Shown in pieces: positions 34,969 through 45,343 of a stretch of 64,000 nt of DNA. The translations under genes and the position numbers were made by a program. Numbering within the stretch: position 1 is the first letter of the stretch; each line of letters opens with the position of its first letter. Source of the DNA: Leptospira langatensis (GTDB lineage Bacteria; Spirochaetota; Leptospiria; Leptospirales; Leptospiraceae); contig NZ_RQER01000002.1 in assembly GCF_004770615.1 (NCBI RefSeq), forward strand, positions 1 through 64,000. The letters run 5' to 3'. The notes below the pieces were generated by a model. It saw nothing but the letters and a program-made list of their open reading frames with translations. It was not told the origin of the DNA and did not search any database.

Positions 34969-36406
34969 ACAAGAAGCTGCTCGACCAGGCAAAGGTCCAG
35001 AATAAGACCATTCCCGTCGGGACCAAGATCGTAAAATTATAATTCTTGAATGTTCCTAAAAGGGCAGTGCAAAGAATCGCGCTAGCAAGGGAAAGGGCCA
35101 ACCCAAGATCCGAAGTCGTGATCCTTTTTCGTAAAAATGGGATCACTTCGCTTAGGAAAACGGCTACCATGGAACCAACTGTGAAGGAAGAGATCTTTAG
35201 CCCAAGTTCCAGAAGTCCTTTTGTATATTGTTCGGGCAAAGAAAAGAAAAAGAAGGAGCTGCAGAATAACAGTGCCGCAAAGAATACGGAGGAAGTCTTC
35301 TGTCCTCCCAAGGTCCAGCCGAAATCCGCTTTTGCAGTCAAGGAAAGTGAATTGATGGAACTGGATAAAGTAGACATGGTCGAAGCCAGGATCCCGGAAA
35401 GTAGAAGTCCCAAGAAAGGAGCAGGCACTTCTTCGATCAGGAATTTGGAAAATACTTTGTCCTGGTTCAAGGTCTGTCCGGCAAATTTATAATAAAGAAA
35501 GGTTCCGATCGCTAGGAATAGGATCATCTGCAAGAAGACTGCAATACCGGATCCGATCATCGCTTTCTTTGCATCCTTTAGGTTTCGAGCGGCTAAGCAT
35601 CTTTGCACGAACATTTGGTCGGCTCCATGAGTGCCTAAGCTCAGCAAGGCGCCTCCCAGAATTGCCCAAGGAAGGAAATAGGTCGCATGTTGGTCGGAAA
35701 GTTCGACCAATTTTAATTTATGTGTTTCTAATGCTTGGTGTAATATTCCGGCAGGATCCGGAAATGATCGGTAGAGTAGAACGAGTGCAAACACTCCTCC
35801 GAAAATATATACGAAGTATTGGAGTGTGTCCACCCAAACTACGGATCTAAAACCTCCTTGCATCGTGTAGAGTAGGGTCACGAAGGTGACTAGCACAAGG
35901 GTCCAAACGCCGATTGAATATTGAGAGACAGGACTTGGAGCGATCCGATTGATCCCTACCTCTAAGAGCATAGCAACAGGAAGAGTGGAAGCATACAGAC
36001 GAACTCCATCCCCTAAGACCCTGGTCACAGAGAAGAGCCCCGACATTGTTTTTTGGGACCTTCTTCCGAAACGAGTTCCTACCCATTCGTAGACGGAGAG
36101 AAAATTTCCATGATAGGTGAGCGGAAGAAGTAAAGTCGCTACGACCACTCTGCCCAGAATATAACCCAAGATCACTTGCAAGAAAGTGAAATTGCCGGAG
36201 TAGGCAATCCCAGGAACGGATAGGAAGGTAAGTGCCGAGGTTTCCGTAGCGACTATGGAAAGGGAAAGTGGGATCCAGGAAAGAGAGCGACCCGCAAGGA
36301 AGAACTCGTTCGATTCCGAGCTTTTTTTTCCGGTCTTATAACCGGAATACAAAACGATTCCAAAATATAGAAATACAACAAAAGCGTCGGACCAGGCAAA
36401 ATGCAT
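34958..36406 (-). CDS. Sodium:solute symporter (SSS family)
   Basis: 482 residues with about 13 membrane segments. Family landmarks are FFLAGRSLSWIPLSLSIVATE near residue 37, the SVPGIAYSGNF loop, GGALLSLGTHGADQMFVQRCL in the middle and STMSTLSSSINSLS at the sodium site. These transporters import sugars, amino acids or other solutes with sodium; the substrate is not evident from context. The ATG is preceded by a seven-base inverted repeat and no good ribosome-binding site. Confidence 0.92.
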   Translation of the reverse strand: MHFAWSDAFVVFLYFGIVLYSGYKTGKKSSESNEFFLAGRSLSWIPLSLSIVATETSALTFLSVPGIAYSGNFTFLQVILGYILGRVVVATLLLPLTYHGNFLSVYEWVGTRFGRRSQKTMSGLFSVTRVLGDGVRLYASTLPVAMLLEVGINRIAPSPVSQYSIGVWTLVLVTFVTLLYTMQGGFRSVVWVDTLQYFVYIFGGVFALVLLYRSFPDPAGILHQALETHKLKLVELSDQHATYFLPWAILGGALLSLGTHGADQMFVQRCLAARNLKDAKKAMIGSGIAVFLQMILFLAIGTFLYYKFAGQTLNQDKVFSKFLIEEVPAPFLGLLLSGILASTMSTLSSSINSLSLTAKADFGWTLGGQKTSSVFFAALLFCSSFFFFSLPEQYTKGLLELGLKISSFTVGSMVAVFLSEVIPFLRKRITTSDLGLALSLASAILCTALLGTFKNYNFTILVPTGMVLFWTFAWSSSFLSKK

Positions 36407-36409
36407 ACG

Positions 36410-36433
36410 CGAGCATCTTGGAGAGAATGCTCG
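36410..36433 (-). promoter_or_regulatory. Inverted repeat next to the symporter start codon
   Basis: CGAGCAT (36410-36416) and ATGCTCG (36427-36433) are perfect inverted copies around a ten-base spacer. The repeat ends three bases before the symporter ATG. It could be an operator, or an RNA hairpin in the leader controlling translation. There is no T-tract, so it is not a terminator. Confidence 0.35.
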
Positions 36434-36558
36434 TCCGCTGCAAATCAGAATTCAAATTCGTTTCTCTTTCTTGTTTCAAGCCCTCTGAAAAGCTAATGAC
36501 TGTCCGAGAAAGATCCAGAGAATGGCAGAAGTCATCCAGACAATTAGAATCTTCTTCC

Positions 36559-37542
36559 ATGAACGGTCCGAAATATAAATTCCAGATCAAGGTTCCGGGC
36601 ACTTCCGCCAACTTAGGTCCTGGCTTCGACCTTTTGGGAATGGCATTTCAGATCTATAATGAATTCACATTCGAATTCGGAAAGACTAACCAATTCCAGC
36701 GTAAGATCAAAGGTAGAGAAGAAGGGGAATCTCCCTTTACTGACGACGAAGATCTTGTACTACAATCTTACAGAGAATATTTTTCCCAATTCGTAAGTGG
36801 CCAGGTCCAAGCACATGTAGAGCCCACTCCTTATTCAGTGGTCATGGACCTGGATCTTCCTTTAAAGGGAGGGCTTGGCTCCAGTGCGAGTGCAGTAGTC
36901 GCCGGATTTTGTGCGGCTAGGTTTGCTCAGGAGAAATATTTTCCGGACACGAAACTTCCGAGTGAGTCTGAGTTCTTGTACAGACTTGCACTTTTAGAAG
37001 GTCATCCGGACAATACGACTCCTGCCTATTTAGGTGGATTCGTATTCTCCTACTTCGCAGAAGAAAGACTATATTATTTCAAACGCAAATTCCCAAAGAA
37101 TATCCATTGCTTCTTCTTGATCCCGGAGCTTGAGATCGCGACCAATCATTCCCGTAAATGTTTGCCGGATACATATTCCACAGCGGATGTGATCTTTAAT
37201 ATGAGCCGGATGGCCACCTGGTGGGAATTCTTGGATTCCGGAAAACCAGGTTTACTCGAAAGAGCCTTAGAAGACAGGATCCACACTCCCTACAGGATGA
37301 ATGAGGAATTTCCGCTTCTTCCTCTAGTGAGAGAGATCAAGGACCTTTCCATCGGAGTCTCTCTTTCCGGAAGCGGACCAACGGTCGTTGCTTATGTTCG
37401 AAGGAAGGATTCTAAGAGATTAGAAAGGAAACTCTTGGAATTAACGAATTCCTTTTCTAAGGAGAAGGGGATCAAATGCAAACTGATCCGCTTGGGAACC
37501 GACACTGTGGGAGCTAGGATCTCTTCTCGCAAGATTTCCTGA
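36559..37542 (+). CDS. thrB: Homoserine kinase
   Basis: About 327 residues of the GHMP kinase family, phosphorylating homoserine in threonine synthesis. The N-terminal VPGTSANLGPGFDLLGMAF, the ATP loop GGLGSSASAVVAGF and the C-terminal SLSGSGPTVVAY are the three GHMP motifs. I take the ATG at 36559, where family similarity begins; longer versions extend into the divergent symporter gene. thrC and hom are not in the window. Confidence 0.92.
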   Translation: MNGPKYKFQIKVPGTSANLGPGFDLLGMAFQIYNEFTFEFGKTNQFQRKIKGREEGESPFTDDEDLVLQSYREYFSQFVSGQVQAHVEPTPYSVVMDLDLPLKGGLGSSASAVVAGFCAARFAQEKYFPDTKLPSESEFLYRLALLEGHPDNTTPAYLGGFVFSYFAEERLYYFKRKFPKNIHCFFLIPELEIATNHSRKCLPDTYSTADVIFNMSRMATWWEFLDSGKPGLLERALEDRIHTPYRMNEEFPLLPLVREIKDLSIGVSLSGSGPTVVAYVRRKDSKRLERKLLELTNSFSKEKGIKCKLIRLGTDTVGARISSRKIS

Positions 37543-37548
37543 AATCCA

Positions 37549-38202
37549 TCACTCTGCTTCTTCTTCGTACGATGATCTTTCCTTGCCGAAAGAATAGAGT
37601 CCTTTCTTATCCTTAGAGCTAAGAGCGATCCCAGGATGGATCTTTTGTACGCTAAAGACGAATCTCATTCTTTCCTTTCCCATCTTGTTCATAAAGAAGT
37701 TCGAAGTAAGTCCAATCTCGAAATATTGGGTCATTCTATCTTTAGTGATCTTATCGGATATCCTGAAGGAAGCGGTCTGTCCTATGATCTCATGGCTCTC
37801 TAACTTTTCGTTGGATTCCATCTTAGCGAAGTATTGCATGCGGGGAGGCTTCATGAGCACAGGACCGGAGCGATTGATCAGGATATCGTAATCTTCCGAG
37901 TCCTTTCCTTTCTTGATCACGAATACGATATGATCGTCCTGTATTGCCTTGGAGAATGTGGAGATATTCCCGAACTTCTGTCCCACTGAGAATCTATAAA
38001 TACGAGTGCTTTCCGGGACTACCACTTCGAAAGTATCTCCTTCATCCGGAGGAAGAAGCTGTCCTGGTCTTGTTTTTGCCGCATACGGACGTAGGATCTC
38101 CCAATAGACAAAGAATCCCATTCCCAAGAACGCGATTGCGCTTAGGAGACCGAGTGCTAAGTCCAGCTTAGGAGAAAAGATTAAGGCTAAGATATAATAC
38201 AA
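37549..38202 (-). CDS. Hypothetical membrane-anchored protein
   Basis: 217 residues. A hydrophobic segment (about 12-35) anchors the N-terminus, and the rest is a soluble beta-rich domain with no motif I recognise. The start is TTG after an AGGAC sequence. The gene lies three bases after the upstream hypothetical and six bases from the convergent end of thrB. Confidence 0.65.
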   Translation of the reverse strand: MYYILALIFSPKLDLALGLLSAIAFLGMGFFVYWEILRPYAAKTRPGQLLPPDEGDTFEVVVPESTRIYRFSVGQKFGNISTFSKAIQDDHIVFVIKKGKDSEDYDILINRSGPVLMKPPRMQYFAKMESNEKLESHEIIGQTASFRISDKITKDRMTQYFEIGLTSNFFMNKMGKERMRFVFSVQKIHPGIALSSKDKKGLYSFGKERSSYEEEAE

Positions 38203-38205
38203 GTC

Positions 38206-38529
38206 CTAGCCTTTGAGATCTATTTTTTTGCTTTCCATCTTTCCTTTTGGGGAAGAGCTGAATCTTGAACTTACTATCATAGAAAGAAGGTCCTTCATCT
38301 GTTCAGGGCTAATGACCTGGCTCATTCTTTCTTCCGCAGAAACGGGAGAAGGTCTCATGACTAGGTCGTCCGGACTCGGATTCTTGCCGGTCTTCTCCAA
38401 TTTCTTTTCCAAACTTTGGATTGCCAATGTATCCACTGCAATCGGTTCGATCTCTAGCTTAGGCTCCTTTGCAGGCGGAGACCAAGCGACTGTCGGGTAA
38501 GAGCCCGGCTGTATTCCGTTTACATTCAT
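38206..38529 (-). CDS. Hypothetical small protein
   Basis: 107 residues, Pro-, Ser- and Lys-rich at the start and end, with a central predicted helix (SLEKKLEKTGKNPSPDDL) and an SPEQMKDLLSMI helix. There is no signal peptide. No family recognised. It starts an apparent two-gene minus-strand unit with the membrane-anchored protein downstream. A strong nested inverted repeat lies 46 bases before its start. Confidence 0.6.
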   Translation of the reverse strand: MNVNGIQPGSYPTVAWSPPAKEPKLEIEPIAVDTLAIQSLEKKLEKTGKNPSPDDLVMRPSPVSAEERMSQVISPEQMKDLLSMIVSSRFSSSPKGKMESKKIDLKG

Positions 38530-38834
38530 AAACCCAAACCTCCGTTTTTAGGCCTACCTTCCAAACTGCAGCGCCCGAGGGGAGAGCAGTTCTCCATGAG
38601 AATTCCTTCTAAGCTAAAACCCCTCGGTTCTGAGGAAGGATTCCCCTATGTATTCCTATCGGAAATAGAGATGTTTGCTTAATTTTTTTTCGAAAGAATT
38701 CCAAAAGAGTGCCGGTTTTCGGTAATTTTACTCTCGGTTTTAGCTCCGTAAATCCGCGGAATTATTCGTTTGCGTCTAATAGTCAGCTTTCTAAATTGGC
38801 AGCTAGGGGAAAGATTTTCCCCGGTTCGGAGATT
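38530..38834. other. 305-base divergent intergenic region with nested inverted repeats
   Basis: CCGAGGGG (38575-38582) pairs with CCCCTCGG (38620-38627). Inside the loop TTCTC (38590-38594) pairs with GAGAA (38598-38602) and can extend by two pairs. Further right is a T8 run at 38683-38690. The structure lies in the expected leader of the minus-strand hypothetical gene. No coding sequence of convincing quality is present; a GTG-started extension of the plus-strand DsbA-like gene into this region was rejected. No clear promoter pair was found. Confidence 0.4.
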
Positions 38835-39896
38835 ATGTCAGAAGAAAATCCTTCCCGCTTTTGGGACCGCATTCCTTGGTCCAAAATCCAGATCGCTCTT
38901 CCTTGGGTCTTTTTGGTATACGTTCTATTATCCATTTATCCGATCGTAAAATTCTTCCTTCCCGACCATTACATGTGGATCGGTTACAGACTCTATACGA
39001 TCGGCGATGTCGAGAAGGATAACCCTTCCGCTTATCGCAGATACCTGCAGGAAAACAACCAGCAGATGTACAGACTCTTCTCCCAATTGGCTTCTTCGGA
39101 GATCCTAAAAAGAGAAGCAGCTTCTAGAGGAGTTCCTGTAGAAGAACTGACCAAATTCGGATCCGGATATGAGCCTAGTCCGCAAGAGATCACTCAAGCG
39201 TACAATCAATTCAAGGACCAAGAATTAAAAGGGAAGTCCTTAAACGAGGTCCGCTCCGATATCGTAAATTATCTGAAAGCGGTCCAAGAAGACAGAGAGA
39301 AGCAAGCATTCTACCAAGGTCTTCGAGACAAGTACGTAACCGAGATTAAAGGACCGGAACTTCCTCCTCCTTCTCGTATCGCGATCGAGCCGAGCGAGAA
39401 CCCGACCCTTGGGCCGAACGATGCAAAGGTTACCATCGTGGAATTCTCCGATTTCGAATGTCCATATTGCGCGATGAGTCAGACCACTACCAATTCCTTG
39501 AGACAACAATACAAGGATAAGATCAAGTGGGTCTTCCGCGATTTCCCTATGTCCTTCCATAAGAATGCGATGTTTGCGCATGTCGCGGCGAACTGTTCCA
39601 TTCCTCAGGGAAAATACTGGCAGTTGAATAGCCTTCTCTTCCAAAACGGAAGAAAATTAGAAAAACAGAATGTGATTGCACTTGCTAAACAGGCCGGACT
39701 GGACATGAACGCTTTTAATCGTTGCATCGCCGACGAAGCTGCGATCAAAAAAGAGATCGAGTCCGATATGGTTGCCGGACAGAAATACGGTGTGAATGGA
39801 ACACCCGCTTTCTTCATCAACGGTATCTTAGTGGAAGGCAATATGCCGATCCAAAATTTTACAAAGATCATCGATGAAGAACTGAAGAAGAACTAG
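38835..39896 (+). CDS. Membrane-anchored DsbA-like thioredoxin-fold protein
   Basis: About 353 residues. One membrane segment (about 17-40) is followed by an N-terminal helical region of SurA-like character and a DsbA-type thioredoxin domain with the redox motif ECPYCAMSQ and the cis-proline [10 protein letters not shown]. It would act on disulfides in the periplasm. The ATG at 38835 has GGAG three bases upstream; the longer GTG start at 38709 is not supported. It precedes mdh by 41 bases. Confidence 0.9.
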   Translation: MSEENPSRFWDRIPWSKIQIALPWVFLVYVLLSIYPIVKFFLPDHYMWIGYRLYTIGDVEKDNPSAYRRYLQENNQQMYRLFSQLASSEILKREAASRGVPVEELTKFGSGYEPSPQEITQAYNQFKDQELKGKSLNEVRSDIVNYLKAVQEDREKQAFYQGLRDKYVTEIKGPELPPPSRIAIEPSENPTLGPNDAKVTIVEFSDFECPYCAMSQTTTNSLRQQYKDKIKWVFRDFPMSFHKNAMFAHVAANCSIPQGKYWQLNSLLFQNGRKLEKQNVIALAKQAGLDMNAFNRCIADEAAIKKEIESDMVAGQKYGVNGTPAFFINGILVEGNMPIQNFTKIIDEELKKN

Positions 39897-39937
39897 TCGA
39901 TCAATATATACTTACTGAGTTAGGAGTTACAAATCAA

Positions 39938-40918
39938 ATGGCAAAAACGGTTAAGGTTGCAGTCACAGGCGCCGCAGGACAAATCGGGTATTCCCTTCTG
40001 TTTAGGATCGCTTCCGGGCAAATGTTCGGTGCGGATACCCCTGTCGAGATCCAAATGTTGGAATTAGAAGCCGCATTACCGGCTGCTAAAGGCGTTATTA
40101 TGGAATTGGAAGACTGCGCTTTTCCACTTTTGCAAAAGGTTACAGTCTCCGCCGACTTAGACACCGCATTCAAAGATATCAACTGGGCGCTCCTAGTAGG
40201 TTCCGTTCCTAGAAAAGCAGGAATGGAAAGAAGCGACCTTCTTAAAATCAACGGAGGGATCTTCGTGAACCAAGGAAAGGCGATCGAGAAGAACGCTTCT
40301 TCCGACGTAAGGGTCCTGGTTGTAGGAAACCCATGCAATACAAATTGCCTCATCGCAATGAATAACGCGAAAGGAGTTCCTACGGATCGTTGGTTTGCGA
40401 TGACTAAACTAGATGAGAACCGTGCTAAATCCCAATTAGCGATCAAAGGCGGTGCTTTGGTGAAAGATGTAACCAATGTTGCCATCTGGGGAAACCATTC
40501 TTCTACTCAATATCCTGACTTCTATAACGCTAAGATCGGCGGAAAACCTGCAACCGATGTGGTCAAAGACCATGATTGGTTGAAAGGGGATTTCATTAAG
40601 AACGTTCAGCAAAGAGGAGCGGAGATCATCAAGGCGAGAGGAGCTTCTTCTGCTGCGTCCGCTGCAAACGGTGTAGTGGATACTGTTCGTCAGATCATTA
40701 CTCCTACTCCTACTGGAGACTGGTTCAGCGTTGCGGTGACTTCCGACGGTTCTTATGGTGCGGACAAGGGACTCATCTTCGGATACCCAGTCAAATCCGA
40801 CGGAAACAAGGTAGAGATCATCAAAGGTCTGGAATTGAACGACTTTGCAAAAGAGAAGTTCAATATCACTCACGACGAACTGAAAGCAGAAAGGGACGAA
40901 GTCAAAGGGATGCTCTAA
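39938..40918 (+). CDS. mdh: Malate dehydrogenase
   Basis: 326-residue NAD-dependent malate dehydrogenase of the cytosolic/type 2 group. [19 protein letters not shown] is the nucleotide loop, [16 protein letters not shown] the mobile loop, [10 protein letters not shown] and the catalytic [11 protein letters not shown] are all present. A GGAG site precedes the ATG. bioF begins six bases after the stop, so this central-metabolism gene heads the biotin run. Confidence 0.96.
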   Translation: MAKTVKVAVTGAAGQIGYSLLFRIASGQMFGADTPVEIQMLELEAALPAAKGVIMELEDCAFPLLQKVTVSADLDTAFKDINWALLVGSVPRKAGMERSDLLKINGGIFVNQGKAIEKNASSDVRVLVVGNPCNTNCLIAMNNAKGVPTDRWFAMTKLDENRAKSQLAIKGGALVKDVTNVAIWGNHSSTQYPDFYNAKIGGKPATDVVKDHDWLKGDFIKNVQQRGAEIIKARGASSAASAANGVVDTVRQIITPTPTGDWFSVAVTSDGSYGADKGLIFGYPVKSDGNKVEIIKGLELNDFAKEKFNITHDELKAERDEVKGML

Positions 40919-40924
40919 TTCCCA

Positions 40925-42073
40925 TTGAGAAAAGTGCAGGAAACGAAACCAAAGAATCTTCCTTTCTTTTCGGAGCTTCCTGCCTATTTCTCTAGGTTAG
41001 AATCTCAAAAGAGGGTCCGCTCCCTGGACCCTCCTTCCGGCCTGGACCTTTGTTCCAACGATTACCTGGGCCTATCACAAAATCTTAAATTACAAGAAGC
41101 TTTAAAAGAAGGGATCGATCTCTACGGCGCAGGTTCTACTGCAAGTCGTCTGGTCCGAGGACATCGTACTGTTTTCGAAGAACTTGAATCTGAGTTCTCG
41201 AATTGGGTTCATTCCGAATCTTCTCTTTTTCTCGCGAATGGGTATGCCGCGAATGTAGGGACGATTTCCTGCGTGGCAGATCCTTCTTATATGATCTTTT
41301 GCGATCGGAAGAACCATGCTTCTTTGATGGATGGGGTAAGACTTTCCGGCGGAAAGAAGATCTATTATAGACATTGCGATATGGAGCATCTGGAAGATCT
41401 GCTTAAAAAGTATTCCGGTCATGCGAATAAGATGATCGTTACAGAATCTATCTTCAGTATGGATGGGGATGCGAGCGATCTTCCCGCTCTTCTTTCCTTG
41501 AAGGAAAAATACGGATGTCTCCTCTATCTGGACGAGGCTCATTCTATAGGAGTTTTCGGGGAGAAGGGAGCGGGACTTTCTTCTGCGCAGGTCCCTTCGG
41601 AAATTTCGAATATCGATTTTAGGATGTCTTCTTTTGGAAAGGCATTGGGTCTGGAAGGAGCGATGGTCTCTACTTCTGCGGATGCAAGAAAATACTTGCT
41701 CCATTCTGCAAGGACCTTCGTATTCTCTACCGCTCCTATGCCTGCGATCGCTCATGCTGGACTGACCTCCGTGCAACTCGTACAAGAAATGAATGAGGAA
41801 AGAAAGAAGGTCCTAGCTCTTGCTGAGCATCTGCGTTCTTCTCTGCAAGCGATCGGAAAGGATACAGGCAATTCTTCTTCTCAGATCGTTCCTATATTAC
41901 TTGGTTCGGAAGCACATGCCTTGGATCTGGCTGATAAATTAGCTGGAGAAGGTTTCCAGGCCAAGGCGATACGTCCGCCTACGGTGGATGTATCTAGGAT
42001 CCGGGTCTCGATCAACGCCAAGGTCGAGAAAAATGACTTGGATCGGTTCATCCGCATTATTCAGGAGAATTAA
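40925..42073 (+). CDS. bioF: 8-amino-7-oxononanoate synthase
   Basis: 382-residue alpha-oxoamine synthase joining pimeloyl thioester and alanine. LCSNDYLGLS, GAGSTASRLVRGH, the DEAHSIGVFGEKGAG segment and the PLP lysine in SSFGKALGLEGA are diagnostic. The start is TTG with no clear ribosome-binding site, consistent with coupling to mdh. One base separates its stop from the bioD start. Confidence 0.95.
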   Translation: MRKVQETKPKNLPFFSELPAYFSRLESQKRVRSLDPPSGLDLCSNDYLGLSQNLKLQEALKEGIDLYGAGSTASRLVRGHRTVFEELESEFSNWVHSESSLFLANGYAANVGTISCVADPSYMIFCDRKNHASLMDGVRLSGGKKIYYRHCDMEHLEDLLKKYSGHANKMIVTESIFSMDGDASDLPALLSLKEKYGCLLYLDEAHSIGVFGEKGAGLSSAQVPSEISNIDFRMSSFGKALGLEGAMVSTSADARKYLLHSARTFVFSTAPMPAIAHAGLTSVQLVQEMNEERKKVLALAEHLRSSLQAIGKDTGNSSSQIVPILLGSEAHALDLADKLAGEGFQAKAIRPPTVDVSRIRVSINAKVEKNDLDRFIRIIQEN

Positions 42074-42074
42074 T

Positions 42075-42740
42075 TTGTCCGTATTCGTTTCAGGGACCGG
42101 TACTGATGTAGGTAAGACCTTATTTTGTTCTTTGGTCATGGCCAAGTATGCAAAATCCCTAGGCTTGAAATATTTCAAACCCATCCAGACCGGGTCCGAT
42201 TCGGATCGTGTCAAGGTTATGAATTTAACCGGTCTGAACGAATCTCATTTTCTAAAGAATTATTATACATTCGAACTTCCTGCTTCTCCTCATCTGGCAT
42301 CCGAAATGGAAAACCTGACTGTGGACACGGGTGAATTGTCCAGGCATCTATTCAGCATCAAGGGAGAGAAGATCCTGGTAGAAGGAGCAGGAGGAGTCTA
42401 TGTGCCTCTCAATCGCTACTTCTTCACAATGGATCTCGTGGAACAATCCAAGCTTCCGCTGGTACTTGTGGCTTCCACAGAATTAGGCACAATCAATCAT
42501 ACCTTATTGTCGATCGAAGCGATCCGAAAGAGGGATATTCGCTTGCTCGGAGTTTATTTCATCGGACCCGAAAATCCTTTACGTTCGGATAATATTCGTA
42601 CCATCATAGAAGCCGCCGAGATCGGGCTACTTGGGACCTTTCTCTTGGAAGAAAGAAAGTTGTCTAGACAGGAATTCTTAGATAAGGTTGTAGAAGAGTT
42701 CGATCCAGACAGAATTCTACCGGATATTCTTTTCCCTTGA
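42075..42740 (+). CDS. bioD: Dethiobiotin synthetase
   Basis: About 221 residues. The P-loop is SGTGTDVGKTLFCS at the N-terminus, followed by KYFKPIQTGSDSD, the substrate region VEGAGGVYVPLNR and LVASTELGTINHTLL. The true start is the TTG at 42075, with GGAG eight bases upstream inside bioF; a longer frame would overlap bioF for no gain. Its stop overlaps the TTG start of bioA. Confidence 0.93.
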   Translation: MSVFVSGTGTDVGKTLFCSLVMAKYAKSLGLKYFKPIQTGSDSDRVKVMNLTGLNESHFLKNYYTFELPASPHLASEMENLTVDTGELSRHLFSIKGEKILVEGAGGVYVPLNRYFFTMDLVEQSKLPLVLVASTELGTINHTLLSIEAIRKRDIRLLGVYFIGPENPLRSDNIRTIIEAAEIGLLGTFLLEERKLSRQEFLDKVVEEFDPDRILPDILFP

Positions 42741-44041
42741 TTTGGCATCCTTATACAGTCCAGCTAGATTCCGACCCTCCTTTAAAGATTGTTTCTGCGA
42801 AGGAAGAATTCTTGTACGATGAGAATGGAAAGGAATACATTGATGCGATCTCTTCTTGGTGGGTGAGCATTCACGGTCACAACCATCCTCAGATGGTGGC
42901 CGCTGTCCAAGAGCAGGCTCAAATCTTGGACCATGTGCTTCTTGCCGGGTTCACTCATCCCCCCGCTCTGGAGCTAGCGCATGAGCTACTAGAGTTTGCG
43001 GGCTGGAATTTCCATAAGGTGGTCTATTCGGATAACGGTTCCACCGCCTTAGAGATCATGCTCAAGATCGCGCTGCAATTCTTTAGGAACCAAGGATTGG
43101 AAAAGAAGAAGACATTCTTAACCTTCTCCGGCTCCTACCATGGGGATACCATAGGGGCCATGAGTGTGGGCGGAGAATCCGTTTTCAATCGGGTCTTCCA
43201 ATCCTTACTGTTCCCGACCCGTCATTTTCCTTCTCCTGCCTGCCATGAATGCCCAGTCGGAAAGATCCCTCATTCTTGCATGGAAGATTGTTTGGATGAA
43301 ATAGAAGCCTATCTCTCCGGTCATTCCGAAGAGGTCGTAGCCGTGGTCTTGGAGCCTCTCATCGCCGGTGCAGGAGGAATGCTTTTCCACAAGCCGTCTG
43401 TACTTACTCGGTTAAGAGAGATCACGAAACGTTATGGGGTGCTTCTTCTTTTGGACGAGGTATTTACCGGTTTCGGGAGAACCGGTTATAATTTTGCATT
43501 CCAGTCCGCCGGCATTCAGCCCGATATGATCGCTTTGGCAAAGGGACTAACTGCAGGAGCTCTTCCTCTTGCCGCCACATTAGTGAGAGAAGAGATCTAT
43601 CGAGAATTTGTATCCGCCGATCCTTTGAAGGCATTCTTTCACGGACATACCATGACAGGTTATCCGGGCGGATGTGCGGCAGCACTTGCATCTTTGCGAA
43701 TATTCAAGGACGAAAACAGACTGAGAGACGTAAAGAACCTCGAATCCTATATGGAAGAAGGTTGGGCGAAGCTCAGGTCTGAATTTCCGGACAAGATCAA
43801 GAACGTAAGAGTGTTAGGTGCCGTAGGAGTAGGGGAACTATACACAGGAAAAGAAGAGCCTGGGTATATTAATACTTTTGCAAGGGAATTCAGAAGACTT
43901 TGTTTGGATAAGGGAGTAGTCTTAAGACCGCTTGGGAATGTGATTTATATCACGCCTCCCTATAATATCTCTAAGGCCTCCTTACAGAAAGTTTTCATGG
44001 CGATCCGAGAAGCGCTTGCTTACTACAAAGTCCCGAATTAA
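42737..44041 (+). CDS. bioA: Adenosylmethionine-8-amino-7-oxononanoate aminotransferase
   Basis: 434-residue class III PLP aminotransferase. [13 protein letters not shown] at the N-terminus is the BioA hallmark; [42 protein letters not shown] and the lysine in [16 protein letters not shown] follow. It starts at TTG in a TTGA overlap with bioD. bioB follows after 68 bases. Confidence 0.95.
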   Translation: MIWHPYTVQLDSDPPLKIVSAKEEFLYDENGKEYIDAISSWWVSIHGHNHPQMVAAVQEQAQILDHVLLAGFTHPPALELAHELLEFAGWNFHKVVYSDNGSTALEIMLKIALQFFRNQGLEKKKTFLTFSGSYHGDTIGAMSVGGESVFNRVFQSLLFPTRHFPSPACHECPVGKIPHSCMEDCLDEIEAYLSGHSEEVVAVVLEPLIAGAGGMLFHKPSVLTRLREITKRYGVLLLLDEVFTGFGRTGYNFAFQSAGIQPDMIALAKGLTAGALPLAATLVREEIYREFVSADPLKAFFHGHTMTGYPGGCAAALASLRIFKDENRLRDVKNLESYMEEGWAKLRSEFPDKIKNVRVLGAVGVGELYTGKEEPGYINTFAREFRRLCLDKGVVLRPLGNVIYITPPYNISKASLQKVFMAIREALAYYKVPN

Positions 44042-44109
44042 AGAACGGCTGTTTTTTACCTGAATTAACGATTGCCAAAGAGCCTAGGGCCGCGAATAAT
44101 AACGGCAGA

Positions 44110-45204
44110 ATGAAATCGACTCTCGAAACCCCGATCTCCTCGGAAGAGAAAAGCCTATCCGAGGTTCCTAGCGTAATCACTAGAGAAGAAGCGTATGCTA
44201 TCCTAAGCGGAGAGACTCCTCTGACTACGGCTCTGGATATGGCGTACAAGGTTCGGGAAAAATACTTCGGTAAAACGGTTCGAATTCACGTATTAGATAA
44301 TATTAAGAATGGGCATTGCCCAGAAGACTGCGGATACTGTGCACAAAGAAAGAATGCAAGCTCAGGTATCCAAGAATACTCCATAAAAAGCCCGGAAGAG
44401 ATCTTCGAGGATGCTGTACAGGCAAAAGAAAATGGAGCCTATCGTTTCTGTATGGTGACTGCAGGGACCGGACCGAACGCTCCTACGACTGAAAAGCTCG
44501 CACTGACTATCGAAAAGATCAGCAAGGAATTAGGACTGAAAGTATGCCTTTCTGCCGGACTTTTGGACCAAGAAAAGGCGGAGCGTTTAAGGGCTGCGGG
44601 TCTGGACCGATACAATCATAACCTAAACACTTCCAAGGCACATTATCCGGAGATCTGCGATACTCATACTTACGAACAAAGGGTGGAGACCATTACCCAC
44701 TTGATGAAAGCAGGAGTGGGAATGTGTTCCGGAGTGATCGTAGGAATGGGAGAATCCCTTCACGATCTAGTCGATGTAATTTTTGAGATCAAGAATCTGA
44801 GAGTGATCTCCATTCCGGTCAATTTCTTCCTGCCTATCGCTGGGCATGCAATCAAAAATCCTCAAGCCTTAAGCCCCGAATTTTGTTTAAGAACCCTGAT
44901 CGCATTCCGTCTGGTGAATCCTGATTCTGAAGTAAGGATCGCTGCAGGGAGAGAGGGCCATTTGAGAGGGCTACAAGGCATGGCATTGTATGCCGCCAAT
45001 TCCTTGTTTGCGAGCGGATACTTGAACGTGAAAGGTTCGGATGCTGCGGAAACAATTCGAACTATATTGGATGCAGGATTCTATCCTGAATTTTCTTCCG
45101 GACTGGGAGAGGAAATCGATTGGGAATCTGCCCTGGGAAAAGATCATCCCTATGCTCCCGAGAATTTTCCAGGCCTCTATAAATATAAAAAATCTAAGAA
45201 TTAG
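44110..45204 (+). CDS. bioB: Biotin synthase
   Basis: 364-residue radical SAM enzyme that inserts sulfur into dethiobiotin. The [4Fe-4S] ligands are Cys70, Cys74 and Cys77 in CPEDCGYC. The [2Fe-2S] region includes the cysteines in KVCLSAG and [12 protein letters not shown], and [11 protein letters not shown] near the end carries the Arg ligand. This closes the bioFDAB set. No bioC or bioH is in the window, so the pimeloyl source is elsewhere. Confidence 0.96.
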   Translation: MKSTLETPISSEEKSLSEVPSVITREEAYAILSGETPLTTALDMAYKVREKYFGKTVRIHVLDNIKNGHCPEDCGYCAQRKNASSGIQEYSIKSPEEIFEDAVQAKENGAYRFCMVTAGTGPNAPTTEKLALTIEKISKELGLKVCLSAGLLDQEKAERLRAAGLDRYNHNLNTSKAHYPEICDTHTYEQRVETITHLMKAGVGMCSGVIVGMGESLHDLVDVIFEIKNLRVISIPVNFFLPIAGHAIKNPQALSPEFCLRTLIAFRLVNPDSEVRIAAGREGHLRGLQGMALYAANSLFASGYLNVKGSDAAETIRTILDAGFYPEFSSGLGEEIDWESALGKDHPYAPENFPGLYKYKKSKN

Positions 45205-45343
45205 TTTTGGGTTGCGAATCGATATCGTTTAGCGTTTCTTACACGACGGGAGTTTACGTTTCTAGGGTTTTCCGATCCTAAGGTAGCGTTTGGATTGAAA
45301 CTCTAGTAGGGATGAAAATCCTGGATATATCGGAGATTGTCGG
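45205..45343 (+). other. Structured intergenic leader
   Basis: GAGTTT (45250-45255) and AAACTC (45298-45303) are inverted copies, and TAGCGTTT is directly repeated at 45230-45237 and 45284-45291. The region leads into a 57-residue gene with a GGAG site at 45332-45335. It may be a leader structure of that gene or the end of the biotin transcript. No terminator T-tract is seen. Confidence 0.3.

Noticed and set aside
36268..36558. Long N-terminal extension of homoserine kinase
   Set aside because: It overlaps the divergent symporter gene and similarity begins only at the ATG at 36559.
38709..38834. 42-residue N-terminal extension of the DsbA-like protein from GTG
   Set aside because: No signal or family similarity in the extension and the ATG at 38835 has a ribosome-binding site and precedes the membrane segment.
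41102..41785. 227-codon minus-strand frame in bioF
   Set aside because: Antisense to a clear bioF sequence and lacking any domain feature.
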